A DNA stretch of 64,000 bases from Vibrio sp. SNU_ST1. Lineage in GTDB: Bacteria > Pseudomonadota > Gammaproteobacteria > Enterobacterales > Vibrionaceae. The notes beneath the pieces are model-generated. The model searched no databases. It was not told where the DNA came from and was given only the letters and a program-made list of their open reading frames with translations. Where the stretch lies: positions 682,001 to 746,000 of the forward strand of contig NZ_CP130749.1 in assembly GCF_030563405.1 (NCBI RefSeq). Direction: 5' to 3'. The first letter of the stretch is position 1; each line of letters begins with the position of its first letter. A program made the translations under genes and the position numbers. Positions 16,780 through 25,107 of this stretch are shown piece by piece.

Positions 16780-18155
16780 TGAACTTAAAGCCATTAGCAG
16801 CATTGCTTTGCATTACGTCAATTTCATTTTCTGCTTTCTCTGCATCAGACACTACTGCTCAGCTTGTTAATAAAGCAAAATCAGAGAGTCGCACGCAAGC
16901 GTCTCATAACGTAATTCGTGAAGCTGACTTTAAAAAGACAGAACAACAACTCAAAGCGATCAAAGCACAGCTTGAAGCTAAACGTAGCTCTATTCAAGCT
17001 GCGACCGATGTTCTGACTCAGACATTCAGTGATAACGAAAACAAACTTGCTCGTTTAGAAGAGAAGTTACGTTTAGAAACAGGTAGCCTTGGTGAGCTAT
17101 TCGGCGTCGTTCGTCAGAACGCAAAAGAATTGGGCGCAGAGCTTAGCTCAACAGTAAACAGTGTTGATCGTGCTGAGCATACTGCAACCGTTGAGCAAAT
17201 TATCGATGCTAAATCACTACCATCAATGCCACAACTTTCTGGCTTGTGGATGAGCATGGTTGAGCAGATTCAAGCGAGCTCAGAGCTTAGCAAATCTCAA
17301 ATCGCCTTCATTAACGGTGAAGGCATTACACAAACAGTTGACGCTTACCGTCTAGGTTCAATCGGTCTAGTGACAGGCCAAGGTTACGTTAGCTGGAATA
17401 CTCCGCGTGAAGATGCAATTGCGTATCTAAAACAGCCATCAAATGGTCCAACACTGGCATCGCTTTCTTCACTTGTGAATGGCGAAATATCTAATGTTGT
17501 TGTCGATCCTTCTCGTGGATTCATGCTTGAACAACTAGCGCTAACCCCAAGCATAGCTGATCGCCTTCAAGCGGGCGGTGTCGTTGGTAAAGTGATTCTT
17601 GGCCTGCTGGCTATTGGTCTCATTATCGCATTGGTTCGTGGTATTTCTTTGGCTATCGCTCGTCAGAAGATTCGTGCACAGCTTAAGAACCCAAAACAAG
17701 CAGGTAATAACCCTCTGGGTCGTGTTCTTGCGGTTTACAGCAAAGAGAAAAATCAAACAGTAGAAGCATTAGAACTGCGACTTTTAGAAGCGGTAGTGGA
17801 TGAACAAACTCACTTAGAGAAAGGTTTATCAATGCTGAAGCTTCTAGCTGCTTTAGCACCAATGCTTGGCTTGCTAGGTACCGTAACCGGCATGATCGAA
17901 ACATTCCAAGTGATCACACAGTTTGGTAATGGTGACCCTAAAGTAATGGCGGGCGGCATTTCGATGGCACTTGTTACAACGGTACTTGGCCTTGTTGCTG
18001 CAATGCCACTGCTATTGGCACATAACATTCTGAGTACTCAGTCAGAGAACATTCGCAATATTCTGGAGAAGCAGGGCATTGGCCTTGTTGCTGAGCAGGC
18101 AGAGAAGTCTATTGAACCAAGCGCTATTGTTTCACAAGTTGGGACTGCCGCGTAA
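16779..18155 (+). CDS. ttpC: TonB2-system energiser TtpC (MotA/TolQ/ExbB domain)
   Basis: The 458-residue protein has a signal peptide (ending FSAFSA), a periplasmic coiled-coil part (about 45-115), and an ExbB/TolQ-like proton channel domain (about 260-450) with three membrane segments, including KLLAALAPMLGLLGTVTGMI. This is the layout of TtpC, which Vibrio TonB2 and TonB3 systems need in addition to ExbB and ExbD. It is in an operon with overlapping or 1-bp junctions to both neighbours. Confidence 0.9.
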   Translation: MNLKPLAALLCITSISFSAFSASDTTAQLVNKAKSESRTQASHNVIREADFKKTEQQLKAIKAQLEAKRSSIQAATDVLTQTFSDNENKLARLEEKLRLETGSLGELFGVVRQNAKELGAELSSTVNSVDRAEHTATVEQIIDAKSLPSMPQLSGLWMSMVEQIQASSELSKSQIAFINGEGITQTVDAYRLGSIGLVTGQGYVSWNTPREDAIAYLKQPSNGPTLASLSSLVNGEISNVVVDPSRGFMLEQLALTPSIADRLQAGGVVGKVILGLLAIGLIIALVRGISLAIARQKIRAQLKNPKQAGNNPLGRVLAVYSKEKNQTVEALELRLLEAVVDEQTHLEKGLSMLKLLAALAPMLGLLGTVTGMIETFQVITQFGNGDPKVMAGGISMALVTTVLGLVAAMPLLLAHNILSTQSENIRNILEKQGIGLVAEQAEKSIEPSAIVSQVGTAA

Positions 18156-18715
18156 TGGGTATTTTGTCGGGTTCTCTATTACCAGTGAGTTGGTTAACGA
18201 GTAACTGGCTGCTGTCTTTATCAAACTTTATGGATCAGGGCGGTTTCGTCCTGTGGTGGCTAGCGGCTGTCGTCCTCGTTTTTTGGGTACTTGTGGTAGA
18301 ACGTGTGCTTTATCTCGCGTTCTACTTTCCAAAGCAGCGTCAAGCTTGGATTAAGCAGTGGCATGAAAGAGAAGATCACTCTTCTTGGCATGCTAAAGCC
18401 ATTCGTGAAGGTTGGTTAGGGCAAGCGACTATCTTACTTAACCAAAACTTGAACTTTATTAAGCTGTTAGTCGCTATTTGTCCGATGTTGGGTTTACTCG
18501 GTACCGTAACCGGTATGATCTCCGTTTTTGACGTCATGGCGACTCAAGGAAGCAGTGACCCTAAATTGATGGCCTCAGGTATCTCGTTGGCAACGTTACC
18601 AACTATGGCGGGTATGGTTGCTGCATTAGCGGGCATGTTTGTTCATGCTCGTTTAGCGAAAGTGTGTAACCGCTTAGAATTGAAATTAGAAAAATCTTTA
18701 AGGAGTCAACGATGA
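18155..18715 (+). CDS. exbB: ExbB-type biopolymer transport protein (TonB2 system)
   Basis: The 186-residue inner-membrane protein has three membrane segments (about 29-52, 98-122, 140-162) and the ExbB/TolQ signature LLVAICPMLGLLGTVTGMI. With ExbD it forms the proton channel that powers TonB. It is short, as are ExbB2 proteins of Vibrio. It overlaps ttpC by 1 bp and exbD by 4 bp. Confidence 0.92.
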   Translation: MGILSGSLLPVSWLTSNWLLSLSNFMDQGGFVLWWLAAVVLVFWVLVVERVLYLAFYFPKQRQAWIKQWHEREDHSSWHAKAIREGWLGQATILLNQNLNFIKLLVAICPMLGLLGTVTGMISVFDVMATQGSSDPKLMASGISLATLPTMAGMVAALAGMFVHARLAKVCNRLELKLEKSLRSQR

Positions 18716-19116
18716 GACTCGGTCGACGTCATTCTAAAAACGAAGAGGCTCAAATAGACCTTACTTCGATGCTTGATATCGTATTCATCATGCTTATTTT
18801 CTTTATTGTGACGAGTTCATTTGTTCGTGAATCTGGTGTTGAAGTCAATCGCCCGCAAGCTTCAAATGTAGTGAGCCAAAAAGATGCAGGTATCTTTGTC
18901 GCGATTACTTCTGCGAATGACATCTTCATAGACAAGCGTGTTGTTGATGTTGAACGTGTTCAAGCGACGTTAGAACACTTGTTGCTAGAACAACCTGATG
19001 CTTCTTTGGTTATTCAGGCGGATGAGCATGCTTATAACGGTACGGTTGTTAAAGTGATGGACGCTGCTAAAGGTGCGGGTGTTAAAAATATTGCGCTTGC
19101 AGCTGAAAAGCGATGA
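18712..19116 (+). CDS. exbD: ExbD-type biopolymer transport protein (TonB2 system)
   Basis: The 134-residue protein has one membrane segment near 20-42 (SMLDIVFIMLIFFIVTSSF) that carries the conserved aspartate essential for proton flow in ExbD proteins, then a periplasmic domain ending in KGAGVKNIALAAEK. It overlaps exbB by 4 bp; tonB follows after 19 bp behind GGAGG. Confidence 0.92.
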   Translation: MRLGRRHSKNEEAQIDLTSMLDIVFIMLIFFIVTSSFVRESGVEVNRPQASNVVSQKDAGIFVAITSANDIFIDKRVVDVERVQATLEHLLLEQPDASLVIQADEHAYNGTVVKVMDAAKGAGVKNIALAAEKR

Positions 19117-19135
19117 TCTTGGAGGATCTTAATCA

Positions 19136-19756
19136 ATGATTCGCCTATTTCTTGCATTACCTTTAGCGGGAGCGTTGGGTTTAGCTCTATTTTCTTTCAT
19201 GGCTTGGATGGTCGATAATGGGCACCAACGTTCGCCAGAAAATGGTGAGACGTTAAGTTTCAACATGGTGATGGTTGAACAAGAACAAGAAGCACAGAGA
19301 AGACAACGTGCAGTCCCGGAACAACCCGAAATGCCAGAGCCGCCACCGCAAGCGCAAACGTCTCAGTCGCAAGCTGAAGTAACGCCTCTGAATTCAATGT
19401 CTTCACTGTCTTCACTGGATTTGAATACTTCAATTGAAGGCCTAGCGATTAACGCTCCAACATTTTCTGATTTTGGGTCAAATCAACAGGTAATGCCGCT
19501 TTATCGAGTTGAACCTCGTTATCCAGCAAAAGCGCTAAAGCGTGGCGCTGAAGGGTATGTCATTTTGTCTTTTACAATTGATGAAACAGGACGTTCTGTT
19601 GATATTCAAGTTACGGATGCAAATCCACGTCGTATGTTTGAACGTGAAGCGATAAGAGCACTTAAAAAATGGAAGTATCAACCCAAAGTCGTCGATGGAA
19701 AAGCGGTAGCTCAGGTTGGTCAAACCGTGAAACTAGAGTTTAAGTTGGCAAAATGA
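19136..19756 (+). CDS. tonB: TonB protein, TonB2 type
   Basis: The 206-residue protein has an N-terminal membrane anchor (about 3-25), a short proline/glutamate-rich spacer (PEQPEMPEPPPQAQ) and the C-terminal TonB domain (about 120-204; YRVEPRYPAKALKRGAEGYV, REAIRALKKWKYQP). The short spacer, typical of TonB2, spans less of the periplasm than E. coli TonB. It transmits energy to receptors such as the one at 13.7 kb. It overlaps the TPR gene by 4 bp. Confidence 0.93.
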   Translation: MIRLFLALPLAGALGLALFSFMAWMVDNGHQRSPENGETLSFNMVMVEQEQEAQRRQRAVPEQPEMPEPPPQAQTSQSQAEVTPLNSMSSLSSLDLNTSIEGLAINAPTFSDFGSNQQVMPLYRVEPRYPAKALKRGAEGYVILSFTIDETGRSVDIQVTDANPRRMFEREAIRALKKWKYQPKVVDGKAVAQVGQTVKLEFKLAK

Positions 19757-20931
19757 TGAAACAGATATGGATATTAGTGGGCTTGTTGATACTGCCCCTT
19801 ACAGTACCGGCAAAAGAGCTTACCCAATACACCGTTATTCGTGTTCAAAAGGCGAATAAACTTGCTCAAGAGGAGCAGGTTAAACAGGCGATTGAGGTTT
19901 TGGCTAGTTTGGAGTTATCTAAAGGCTATGACAAAGCCTATGTCGCTCGCATGCTTGGTGTGTTTTACTGGCAAGATGGTAAAACAGAGACGGCAATCAA
20001 GCAGCTTACTTATGCTGTGGATAGTGGCTTATTGGTCGATGAGCAAGCTTGGGTAACGAAACGTATGTTAGCTGATTTACTGCTTAGCGAGCAGCATTTT
20101 AAAGCGGCATTACCACACTATTATGAGCTCGTTAAAACAGCACCGGAAACTGAAAAGAAAGACACGCTTTGGATGCGAATTGCTCAAGCTGAATACCAAA
20201 TTGAAAACTGGACGAAAGTACTGGCAGCGATAGGTAATCATAACAAGTTCAATTCAAAATCACAGTTGTCGCCTCTCTCGTTAAAGCTGGGTGCGCAACT
20301 ACAGTTAAAACAATGGAAGCAATCAATTCCTACGTTAGAAAGTTTAGTTGAACTTCAACCCGAAAAAGACAACTGGTGGCGCCAACTTGTTGGGATTCAG
20401 TTAAGGTTAGAACGTAGCCGAGATGCGTTGAATACCTTAGCGCTTGCTGAGCTACAAGGTGTTAAACTGAATCATTCAGACCGTAGGCTGCTTGCTCAAT
20501 TGTACGCGAAACGAGGCATCCCTGAGCGCGCTGCGCAAGAAATTAGCAAGTTAGATGATGCAAACAGCGATGTTCAACTTCTGGCTGATCAAGCAACTTA
20601 CTGGCAACTCGCAAAAGAGTGGGACAATGCCATTGAAGTGTGGACGTTAGCGTCGAACATGAACACTCGATACCATTGGAATGTTGCTCAATTATTGGTT
20701 CAGCAAGGTTACTACAAGCGAGCTCTGGTTGTTTTAGACAAAGTAAAAGACAAAAACAAGCAAGCCGACGTTGCATTGGCGAAAGTACGCTCATGGTATA
20801 AGTTGAAGAACCTAGATAATGCTCTCGCTCAAGCTAAGCGTGCGAACAACATTGAACCGTCCCCTGAGGCTAAAGGGTGGATCAAATATTTGACCCAGCT
20901 AAGAACGGTAAGCGAAAGCGGAAACGTCTAA
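19753..20931 (+). CDS. TPR-repeat protein, last gene of the TonB2 operon
   Basis: The 392-residue protein has a signal peptide (about 1-20, LTVPAKA) and is otherwise helical with repeated TPR-like units (for example DKAYVARMLGVFYWQDGKTE and further copies to about 375). A TPR protein ends the TonB2 operon in V. cholerae as well. It is probably a periplasmic scaffold, but its partner is unknown. Its start overlaps the tonB stop. Confidence 0.85.
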   Translation: MMKQIWILVGLLILPLTVPAKELTQYTVIRVQKANKLAQEEQVKQAIEVLASLELSKGYDKAYVARMLGVFYWQDGKTETAIKQLTYAVDSGLLVDEQAWVTKRMLADLLLSEQHFKAALPHYYELVKTAPETEKKDTLWMRIAQAEYQIENWTKVLAAIGNHNKFNSKSQLSPLSLKLGAQLQLKQWKQSIPTLESLVELQPEKDNWWRQLVGIQLRLERSRDALNTLALAELQGVKLNHSDRRLLAQLYAKRGIPERAAQEISKLDDANSDVQLLADQATYWQLAKEWDNAIEVWTLASNMNTRYHWNVAQLLVQQGYYKRALVVLDKVKDKNKQADVALAKVRSWYKLKNLDNALAQAKRANNIEPSPEAKGWIKYLTQLRTVSESGNV

Positions 20932-20979
20932 TCACCTATAGTTAGAAGTTAGAAAGCAGAGTATCAAGATAAGATAATG

Positions 20980-21016
20980 AAGGGTGTCATTTGAACGTTC
21001 AAATGACACCCTTTTT
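20980..21016 (+). terminator. Terminator of the TonB2 operon
   Basis: A perfect 34-nt palindrome (20980-21013, 17-bp arms) is followed by TTTTTT. It is unusually long for a terminator stem. Confidence 0.9.
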
Positions 21017-21030
21017 TGTATTCAATAGAC

Positions 21031-21060
21031 TTAAACCTTAAACCTTAAACCTTAAACCTT
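21031..21060. repeat. Heptanucleotide microsatellite (TTAAACC)4
   Basis: TTAAACC occurs four times in a row followed by TT. It lies between the TonB operon terminator and the convergent lipoprotein gene, so it is unlikely to phase-vary a coding frame. Confidence 0.9.
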
Positions 21061-21119
21061 GGTGCTTGAGCGGTGCGGTTGTTTGACTGAGGTAAGAATA
21101 ACGATAAATAAAATTCAAG

Positions 21120-21437
21120 TTAAAGGCTGCACATCTCGCCACTGTGTGATCCCGCAATGATCACTCCGCTTTGGTCTACAATCCAGTTAATGGTGCAGTC
21201 ACGATAGGGGTTTTTGAAAGAATGTTGTATTTCACCATTCTCGAGTGACGTTTGAGTTTCTACCCAAGCAAATGTGCGTGACTCCCAAAATGTAACGGCT
21301 TGAGAGTGGGGCGTTAAATACAACGTTTGAGCATCTGCAATATTGGAACCGATGTAACTCTCGATATGTTCGTCAGTACTAACAATCTGGCTAGTACAAG
21401 CCGTTGCCAATACAGCCAAAGCTACAATAATACGCAT
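21120..21437 (-). CDS. Small lipoprotein of unknown function
   Basis: The 105-residue product has a short signal peptide with a lipobox (VLATAC, cysteine 14) and so is probably a lipoprotein. The remainder has a compact domain with two further cysteines (C82 in YRDCTIN and C103 in GEMCSL) that could form a disulfide. Ribosome site AAGGATTT on the minus strand. It sits alone between the two iron operons, on the opposite strand. I do not recognise the family. Confidence 0.7.
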   Translation of the reverse strand: MRIIVALAVLATACTSQIVSTDEHIESYIGSNIADAQTLYLTPHSQAVTFWESRTFAWVETQTSLENGEIQHSFKNPYRDCTINWIVDQSGVIIAGSHSGEMCSL

Positions 21438-21806
21438 TTCTAAATCCTTTTAAACTTGCATGGTTATGTCTGTTTTATAGTTAATAAGCTTAAACCACTC
21501 TTGAGCTAATCGTCATACCAATGCCCTTGATAGTGATCTCTGTTTTAAATAGCTTCAACATTGCTTTCTTAAATGCACGGAACTCTTACCAAACAGGGCC
21601 CATTCTATAAGCTCTAGAGCTCAGGATATCAACGTTTCCCACTTATATTGCCGCGATCCTTATACGTATTCAGTTCGATTGTTCTTCAGTTGATGTTATG
21701 TGAACTTCCTTGCGACGCGCGAGAAACGTAAACAATGTAAATTGAATGCCAATACGAATTATTATCAACTAAATTATCGCCATAAAATCTATAGGTACTG
21801 GTTTGT
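21438..21806. other. Promoter region between lipoprotein and PepSY gene
   Basis: The 369-bp region has no gene. Near its right end it carries a Fur-like box in an element of about 40 bp that is also found before the siderophore receptor. Confidence 0.5.
21748..21766. promoter_or_regulatory. Candidate Fur box upstream of the fpv-like operon
   Basis: GCCAATACGAATTATTATC matches the Fur consensus at 13 of 19 positions, 40 bp before the PepSY gene. Its flanks (AATGTAAATT-AATGC) match those of the box at 13578. Confidence 0.55.
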
Positions 21807-22436
21807 ATGTCGTTAAAAAGTAGGGCAGTTCAATCATGGGCTCGTCGACTTCATGTTTATATTTCTATGGCGCTGTTGTTTGTTGTTCTTTTTTTTTCAG
21901 TGACAGGCATCACTCTTAATCGCCCTGAGCTATTTGAATCCAGCCAACCCAATATCCAACACTCTACGCTAACGCTTCCCACTAGTTTGTTTACGATCCA
22001 AGACGGTCGACTGAAAGCCGACGAGTCTGCTTTTGAAACGTTTTTATTTGCAGAAGCAAACCTATCTGGCGTTCCTTCGGGGTTAGACATCTATGCAGAG
22101 ATTGAAGACGGTGAGTTGCTCATCGGTGAAGTGTCTATGGACTTCAAAGGACCTGGCTACAACGCTTCTGTGTTTGTCGATGTGACTTCTGAAATGGTGG
22201 AAGTCGAAATAACGAATTATGGCGTTATTGCATTGTTGAATGACCTACACAAAGGGCGTAATAGCGGTGAAGTGTGGAAGTGGTTTATCGATATCACTGC
22301 GCTGCTGATGATCTTCTTTGTACTGACTGGCGTGTGCTTACTGTTACCTAAGAAAAAGACACTGAATACTTCCATCAAATGGACGGTGTTTGGGTCTGCA
22401 ATCTCACTTGCTATCTATTTTGTTGCCGTGCCTTAA
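21807..22436 (+). CDS. PepSY-associated membrane protein, FpvG-like
   Basis: The 209-residue inner-membrane protein has membrane segments at about 18-38, 165-186 and 192-208, and a periplasmic loop of about 120 residues. Histidines at the membrane edges (RRLHVYI, LNDLHKGRNSG) are the conserved ones of PepSY_TM proteins, several of which are thought to be metal or siderophore reductases. First gene of a nine-gene operon that resembles fpvGHJK-fpvCDEF of Pseudomonas, where FpvG is needed to reduce and free iron from ferripyoverdine. Reductase function here is an inference. Confidence 0.78.
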   Translation: MSLKSRAVQSWARRLHVYISMALLFVVLFFSVTGITLNRPELFESSQPNIQHSTLTLPTSLFTIQDGRLKADESAFETFLFAEANLSGVPSGLDIYAEIEDGELLIGEVSMDFKGPGYNASVFVDVTSEMVEVEITNYGVIALLNDLHKGRNSGEVWKWFIDITALLMIFFVLTGVCLLLPKKKTLNTSIKWTVFGSAISLAIYFVAVP

Positions 22437-22506
22437 CTTTTAGAAGATTGATGAGTCGACAAGATGAATTAATTAAAGGTTAAACGGATTTAAAAGGTTG
22501 TTAAAC

Positions 22507-23025
22507 ATGAAAAAAATGAATTGGAGTAAGGCGCTTTTGGCTTTGTCTCTTTTGCCTAGCCTTGGAATGGCACAAGCGATTCCTGATACGGCGAAATTGG
22601 ATGTGAATTTAGAGTTACCCAAGATTGATACCTCTATGTATGCGCGTCCTTACGTGGCGGTGTGGGTAGAAAACAGTGAACGAAAGTCAGTGAAAACCAT
22701 TGAGCTTTGGGTCGGTAAAGACGAATGGCTAAAAGACTTACGCAGTTGGTGGAGAAAAGTTGGCCGTTACGATCGTGAACTTGTTGATGCTGTGACTTCT
22801 GCAACACGTCCTGCTGGTCAATATCGTTTCGTTTGGGATGGCAAGAGCGACAGCGGTGAAACCCTTGAACAAGGTGAGTATACGGTGCATGTCGAAGTCG
22901 TTCGTGAACACGGTGGCCGTAACTATCTTCGTCAAAAAGTATCACTAACAGATTCAAACGCCTCTTATGAATTAAAAGCAACGGAAGAGACGGGGAAAAT
23001 TATCTTGAGCTACATTGCAAAATAA
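22507..23025 (+). CDS. DUF2271 periplasmic protein
   Basis: The 172-residue product (ATG at 22507; a TTG at 22498 is less likely) has a signal peptide ending LGMAQA and a DUF2271 domain (RPYVAVWVENSERKSVKTIE, TRPAGQYRFVWDGKSDSGE). DUF2271 proteins often accompany PepSY membrane proteins and TonB receptors and look like beta-sandwich domains. Function unknown. It lies 70 bp after the PepSY gene in the same direction. Confidence 0.78.
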   Translation: MKKMNWSKALLALSLLPSLGMAQAIPDTAKLDVNLELPKIDTSMYARPYVAVWVENSERKSVKTIELWVGKDEWLKDLRSWWRKVGRYDRELVDAVTSATRPAGQYRFVWDGKSDSGETLEQGEYTVHVEVVREHGGRNYLRQKVSLTDSNASYELKATEETGKIILSYIAK

Positions 23026-23126
23026 TTAGCACGTCGGATAACACAAGCTGTGCTTTACAAGCGACAGAAAAATCAAAGGTTGGAATCGTAGGCGCCATTG
23101 AGCGACACGGTTGAAGATTACAAATA

Positions 23127-23975
23127 ATGGAATTGAACATGATGAAACAGACAAAAATAAAGGCTCTTGCTCTTGCGGGTGTAATGGCGTTCGGTCTAGC
23201 AGCAACGACGACTGCACAAGCTCACCCTCGTTGGGTTTTGCCTTCTCATTTCACCGTTTCTAAAGAAGGTGGTGACTGGTTAACATTTGATGTGACGGCA
23301 TCTCACGGTACGTTTGTTTTTGATAAGCCAGCAGGAAGTGATAAAGCATTCGTTATCATGCCTGATGGCCGTAACGAGCGTCCTAACTTCGTTGTAAAAG
23401 GCAAGCGTCGCTCAATGTTTGATTTCTATTTTGAGGAGGAAGGTACGCACAAAGTAGCGATCAACAACGAACCAACGTACTGGACACAGTACAAAGCGGG
23501 TCGTCGTGACACAGTAAAATGGATTAAAGCGACCAAAGCTGAGCGTGATGCATTACTACCTGCAAAATCACGTGACGTGGTAACTCAAGTTGGTTTCACT
23601 CGCGCAGAAAGTTACATCACAGTAGGCAAACCAACGGATTCAGTTTTCAAAATTGAAGGCAAGCTTCTTGAAATGAAGCCTGTTACACACCCTTCAGACA
23701 TCGTTGAAGGCGAACCGGTGACATTCCAATTCTTCTACAACGGTGAAATCCAGAAAGACGTGAAAGCGGAAATTACTCGTGAAGGTACGCTTTACCGCAA
23801 TCACCAAGAGCAGATTGATGTAGTGAGCGATGAAAACGGTGAAATCACGTTTACTCCAGACGTAGCGGGTCGTTACGTAATGAAAGCGAACTACAAAGGT
23901 GAGTTGGTTGACAACCCACTGGCAGACAAAGCAAGTACGAATGTGCATCTGACGTTCGAAGCATTACTTCAATAG
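23127..23975 (+). CDS. DUF4198 (NikK-like) periplasmic protein
   Basis: The 282-residue product (an ATG at 23139 is an alternative start) has a signal peptide with predicted cleavage TTAQA|HPRWVLPSHF, so histidine would be the mature N-terminus. The DUF4198 domain covers the rest (SHGTFVFDKP near 70, DVAGRYVMKANYKGE near the end). The family includes NikK, an extra component of some nickel/cobalt transporters. In this operon I infer a periplasmic metal- or complex-binding role. Translation is strong-codon, suggesting good expression. Confidence 0.8.
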   Translation: MELNMMKQTKIKALALAGVMAFGLAATTTAQAHPRWVLPSHFTVSKEGGDWLTFDVTASHGTFVFDKPAGSDKAFVIMPDGRNERPNFVVKGKRRSMFDFYFEEEGTHKVAINNEPTYWTQYKAGRRDTVKWIKATKAERDALLPAKSRDVVTQVGFTRAESYITVGKPTDSVFKIEGKLLEMKPVTHPSDIVEGEPVTFQFFYNGEIQKDVKAEITREGTLYRNHQEQIDVVSDENGEITFTPDVAGRYVMKANYKGELVDNPLADKASTNVHLTFEALLQ

Positions 23976-24020
23976 TCGGTTTTATCGGGAGAAAGCTCCT
24001 GATTATTAGATAAAAAAGAC

Positions 24021-24042
24021 AAGGGCTCATTAGAGCCCTTTA
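24021..24042 (+). terminator. Weak intra-operon hairpin
   Basis: AAGGGCTC and GAGCCCTT (loop ATTA) form an 8-bp stem followed by only three T. It could attenuate transcription or protect the upstream message. Confidence 0.45.
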
Positions 24043-24090
24043 ACGGTCAGTATACCACTGAAAATTTGTAACGTGGCGAGGGTACGAACG

Positions 24091-24426
24091 ATGAAAATAA
24101 CAATAAAAGCAAACACCATAATTGCCCCGAGCTTGGCTCTGGGGCTTGGTTTAGCGGCATTACCTGCGCAAGCACACTTTCCATTGATGAGCTGTTGGTT
24201 TGAAGGCAAAACGGTTGCCTGTGAGGCGGGTTACTCTGATGGTAGTAAAGCGATAGATTACGCAGTCGCGATGTACGACTATGAAGATAACTTGATAGCG
24301 AAAGAGATGACAGATAAACGCTCTATTGTCGAATTTCCAAACCCAAATTCTGAGTTTTACCTTGTGTTTGATTCAGGTCACGAGTTTCCTGTTGAAGTCG
24401 ACGTTGTAGAGATCAAAGAAAAATGA
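24091..24426 (+). CDS. Small periplasmic protein with mature N-terminal histidine (NikL-like)
   Basis: The product (111 residues from ATG 24091; GTG 24073 adds six) has a signal peptide with predicted cleavage LPAQA|HFPLMSCW. The mature part has two cysteines (SCWFEGKTVAC) and a small beta-sandwich-like pattern (AVAMYDYEDN, SEFYLVFDSGHEFPVEV). The His-start and the Cys pair recall NikL-type partners of DUF4198 proteins, though this is a similarity of pattern only. It overlaps the next gene by 4 bp. Confidence 0.7.
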   Translation: MKITIKANTIIAPSLALGLGLAALPAQAHFPLMSCWFEGKTVACEAGYSDGSKAIDYAVAMYDYEDNLIAKEMTDKRSIVEFPNPNSEFYLVFDSGHEFPVEVDVVEIKEK

Positions 24427-24983
24427 TGATTCAAAGTGTACGCGCTGACACAGGCGGAAGAGAGGGCAAGTGGGTTGGCCTAATCATTATATTCATCCTT
24501 TGTTTTGCGACGGTTGCTATTCCGTTTAATCAAGCAGAATCTCATATCGAAGTGACCCTTGATCACCAAGTCTTAGTGACTGATGTTGAGCAAGAAAACT
24601 TGGCGATGCTGTCAGAACTCCGTTTAGCTCATGAAGAGATTCGAGATCTTCGTATGGACTTAGACGGCGATTGGCCAAGTGTTATGTCGCTGAAAGGCGA
24701 ATGGGTCGCGCCATTTGTTGAAGACCAGAGTTGGAAGCGCAAAGGTTCTCATGCTTGGCTATTGGACGAGCGTGGTTATTACTTCTCTACGCCAAACACT
24801 CATGGCTTCGCGGACTCCTTTATTTTGAACGCGAACAGTGTTTCTCCGGAAATCTGGATTTTCTTCGGTGGTGTCGCAAGCCAACCTACTCAATTTGATG
24901 AAAACACATTGGAATCCGCAGGCTGGAAACTGGTGGTGAACGAGTCAGAAGTATCTGAACAACATGACGCTGCTTCTCATTAA
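24423..24983 (+). CDS. DUF6162-like single-pass membrane protein
   Basis: The 186-residue protein has one membrane segment near 18-38 (GLIIIFILCFATVAIPF), a helical stretch (about 50-80) and a periplasmic domain with GEWVAPFVEDQSW, AWLLDERGYYFSTP and PEIWIFFGG. I recall this as the DUF6162 family, found in metal-uptake operons next to PepSY and metal ABC genes. The position just before the binding-protein gene matches that of the membrane protein FpvK in Pseudomonas. The ligand is unknown. Confidence 0.65.
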   Translation: MMIQSVRADTGGREGKWVGLIIIFILCFATVAIPFNQAESHIEVTLDHQVLVTDVEQENLAMLSELRLAHEEIRDLRMDLDGDWPSVMSLKGEWVAPFVEDQSWKRKGSHAWLLDERGYYFSTPNTHGFADSFILNANSVSPEIWIFFGGVASQPTQFDENTLESAGWKLVVNESEVSEQHDAASH

Positions 24984-25107
24984 GCAATGTTTCAAACTTT
25001 AGGTTCTCATCAGCAATATGTTCAAAAAGAAGATGTTCACAAAATCAAGATGCTTACGGACTAATCAGCTCATTGACCATAAGTTCACAAATAATAAGAG
25101 ATTTACT

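Noticed and set aside
21031..21060. Telomere-type repeat
   Set aside because: It is only four copies of a 7-mer inside a chromosome region, so a simple microsatellite explains it.
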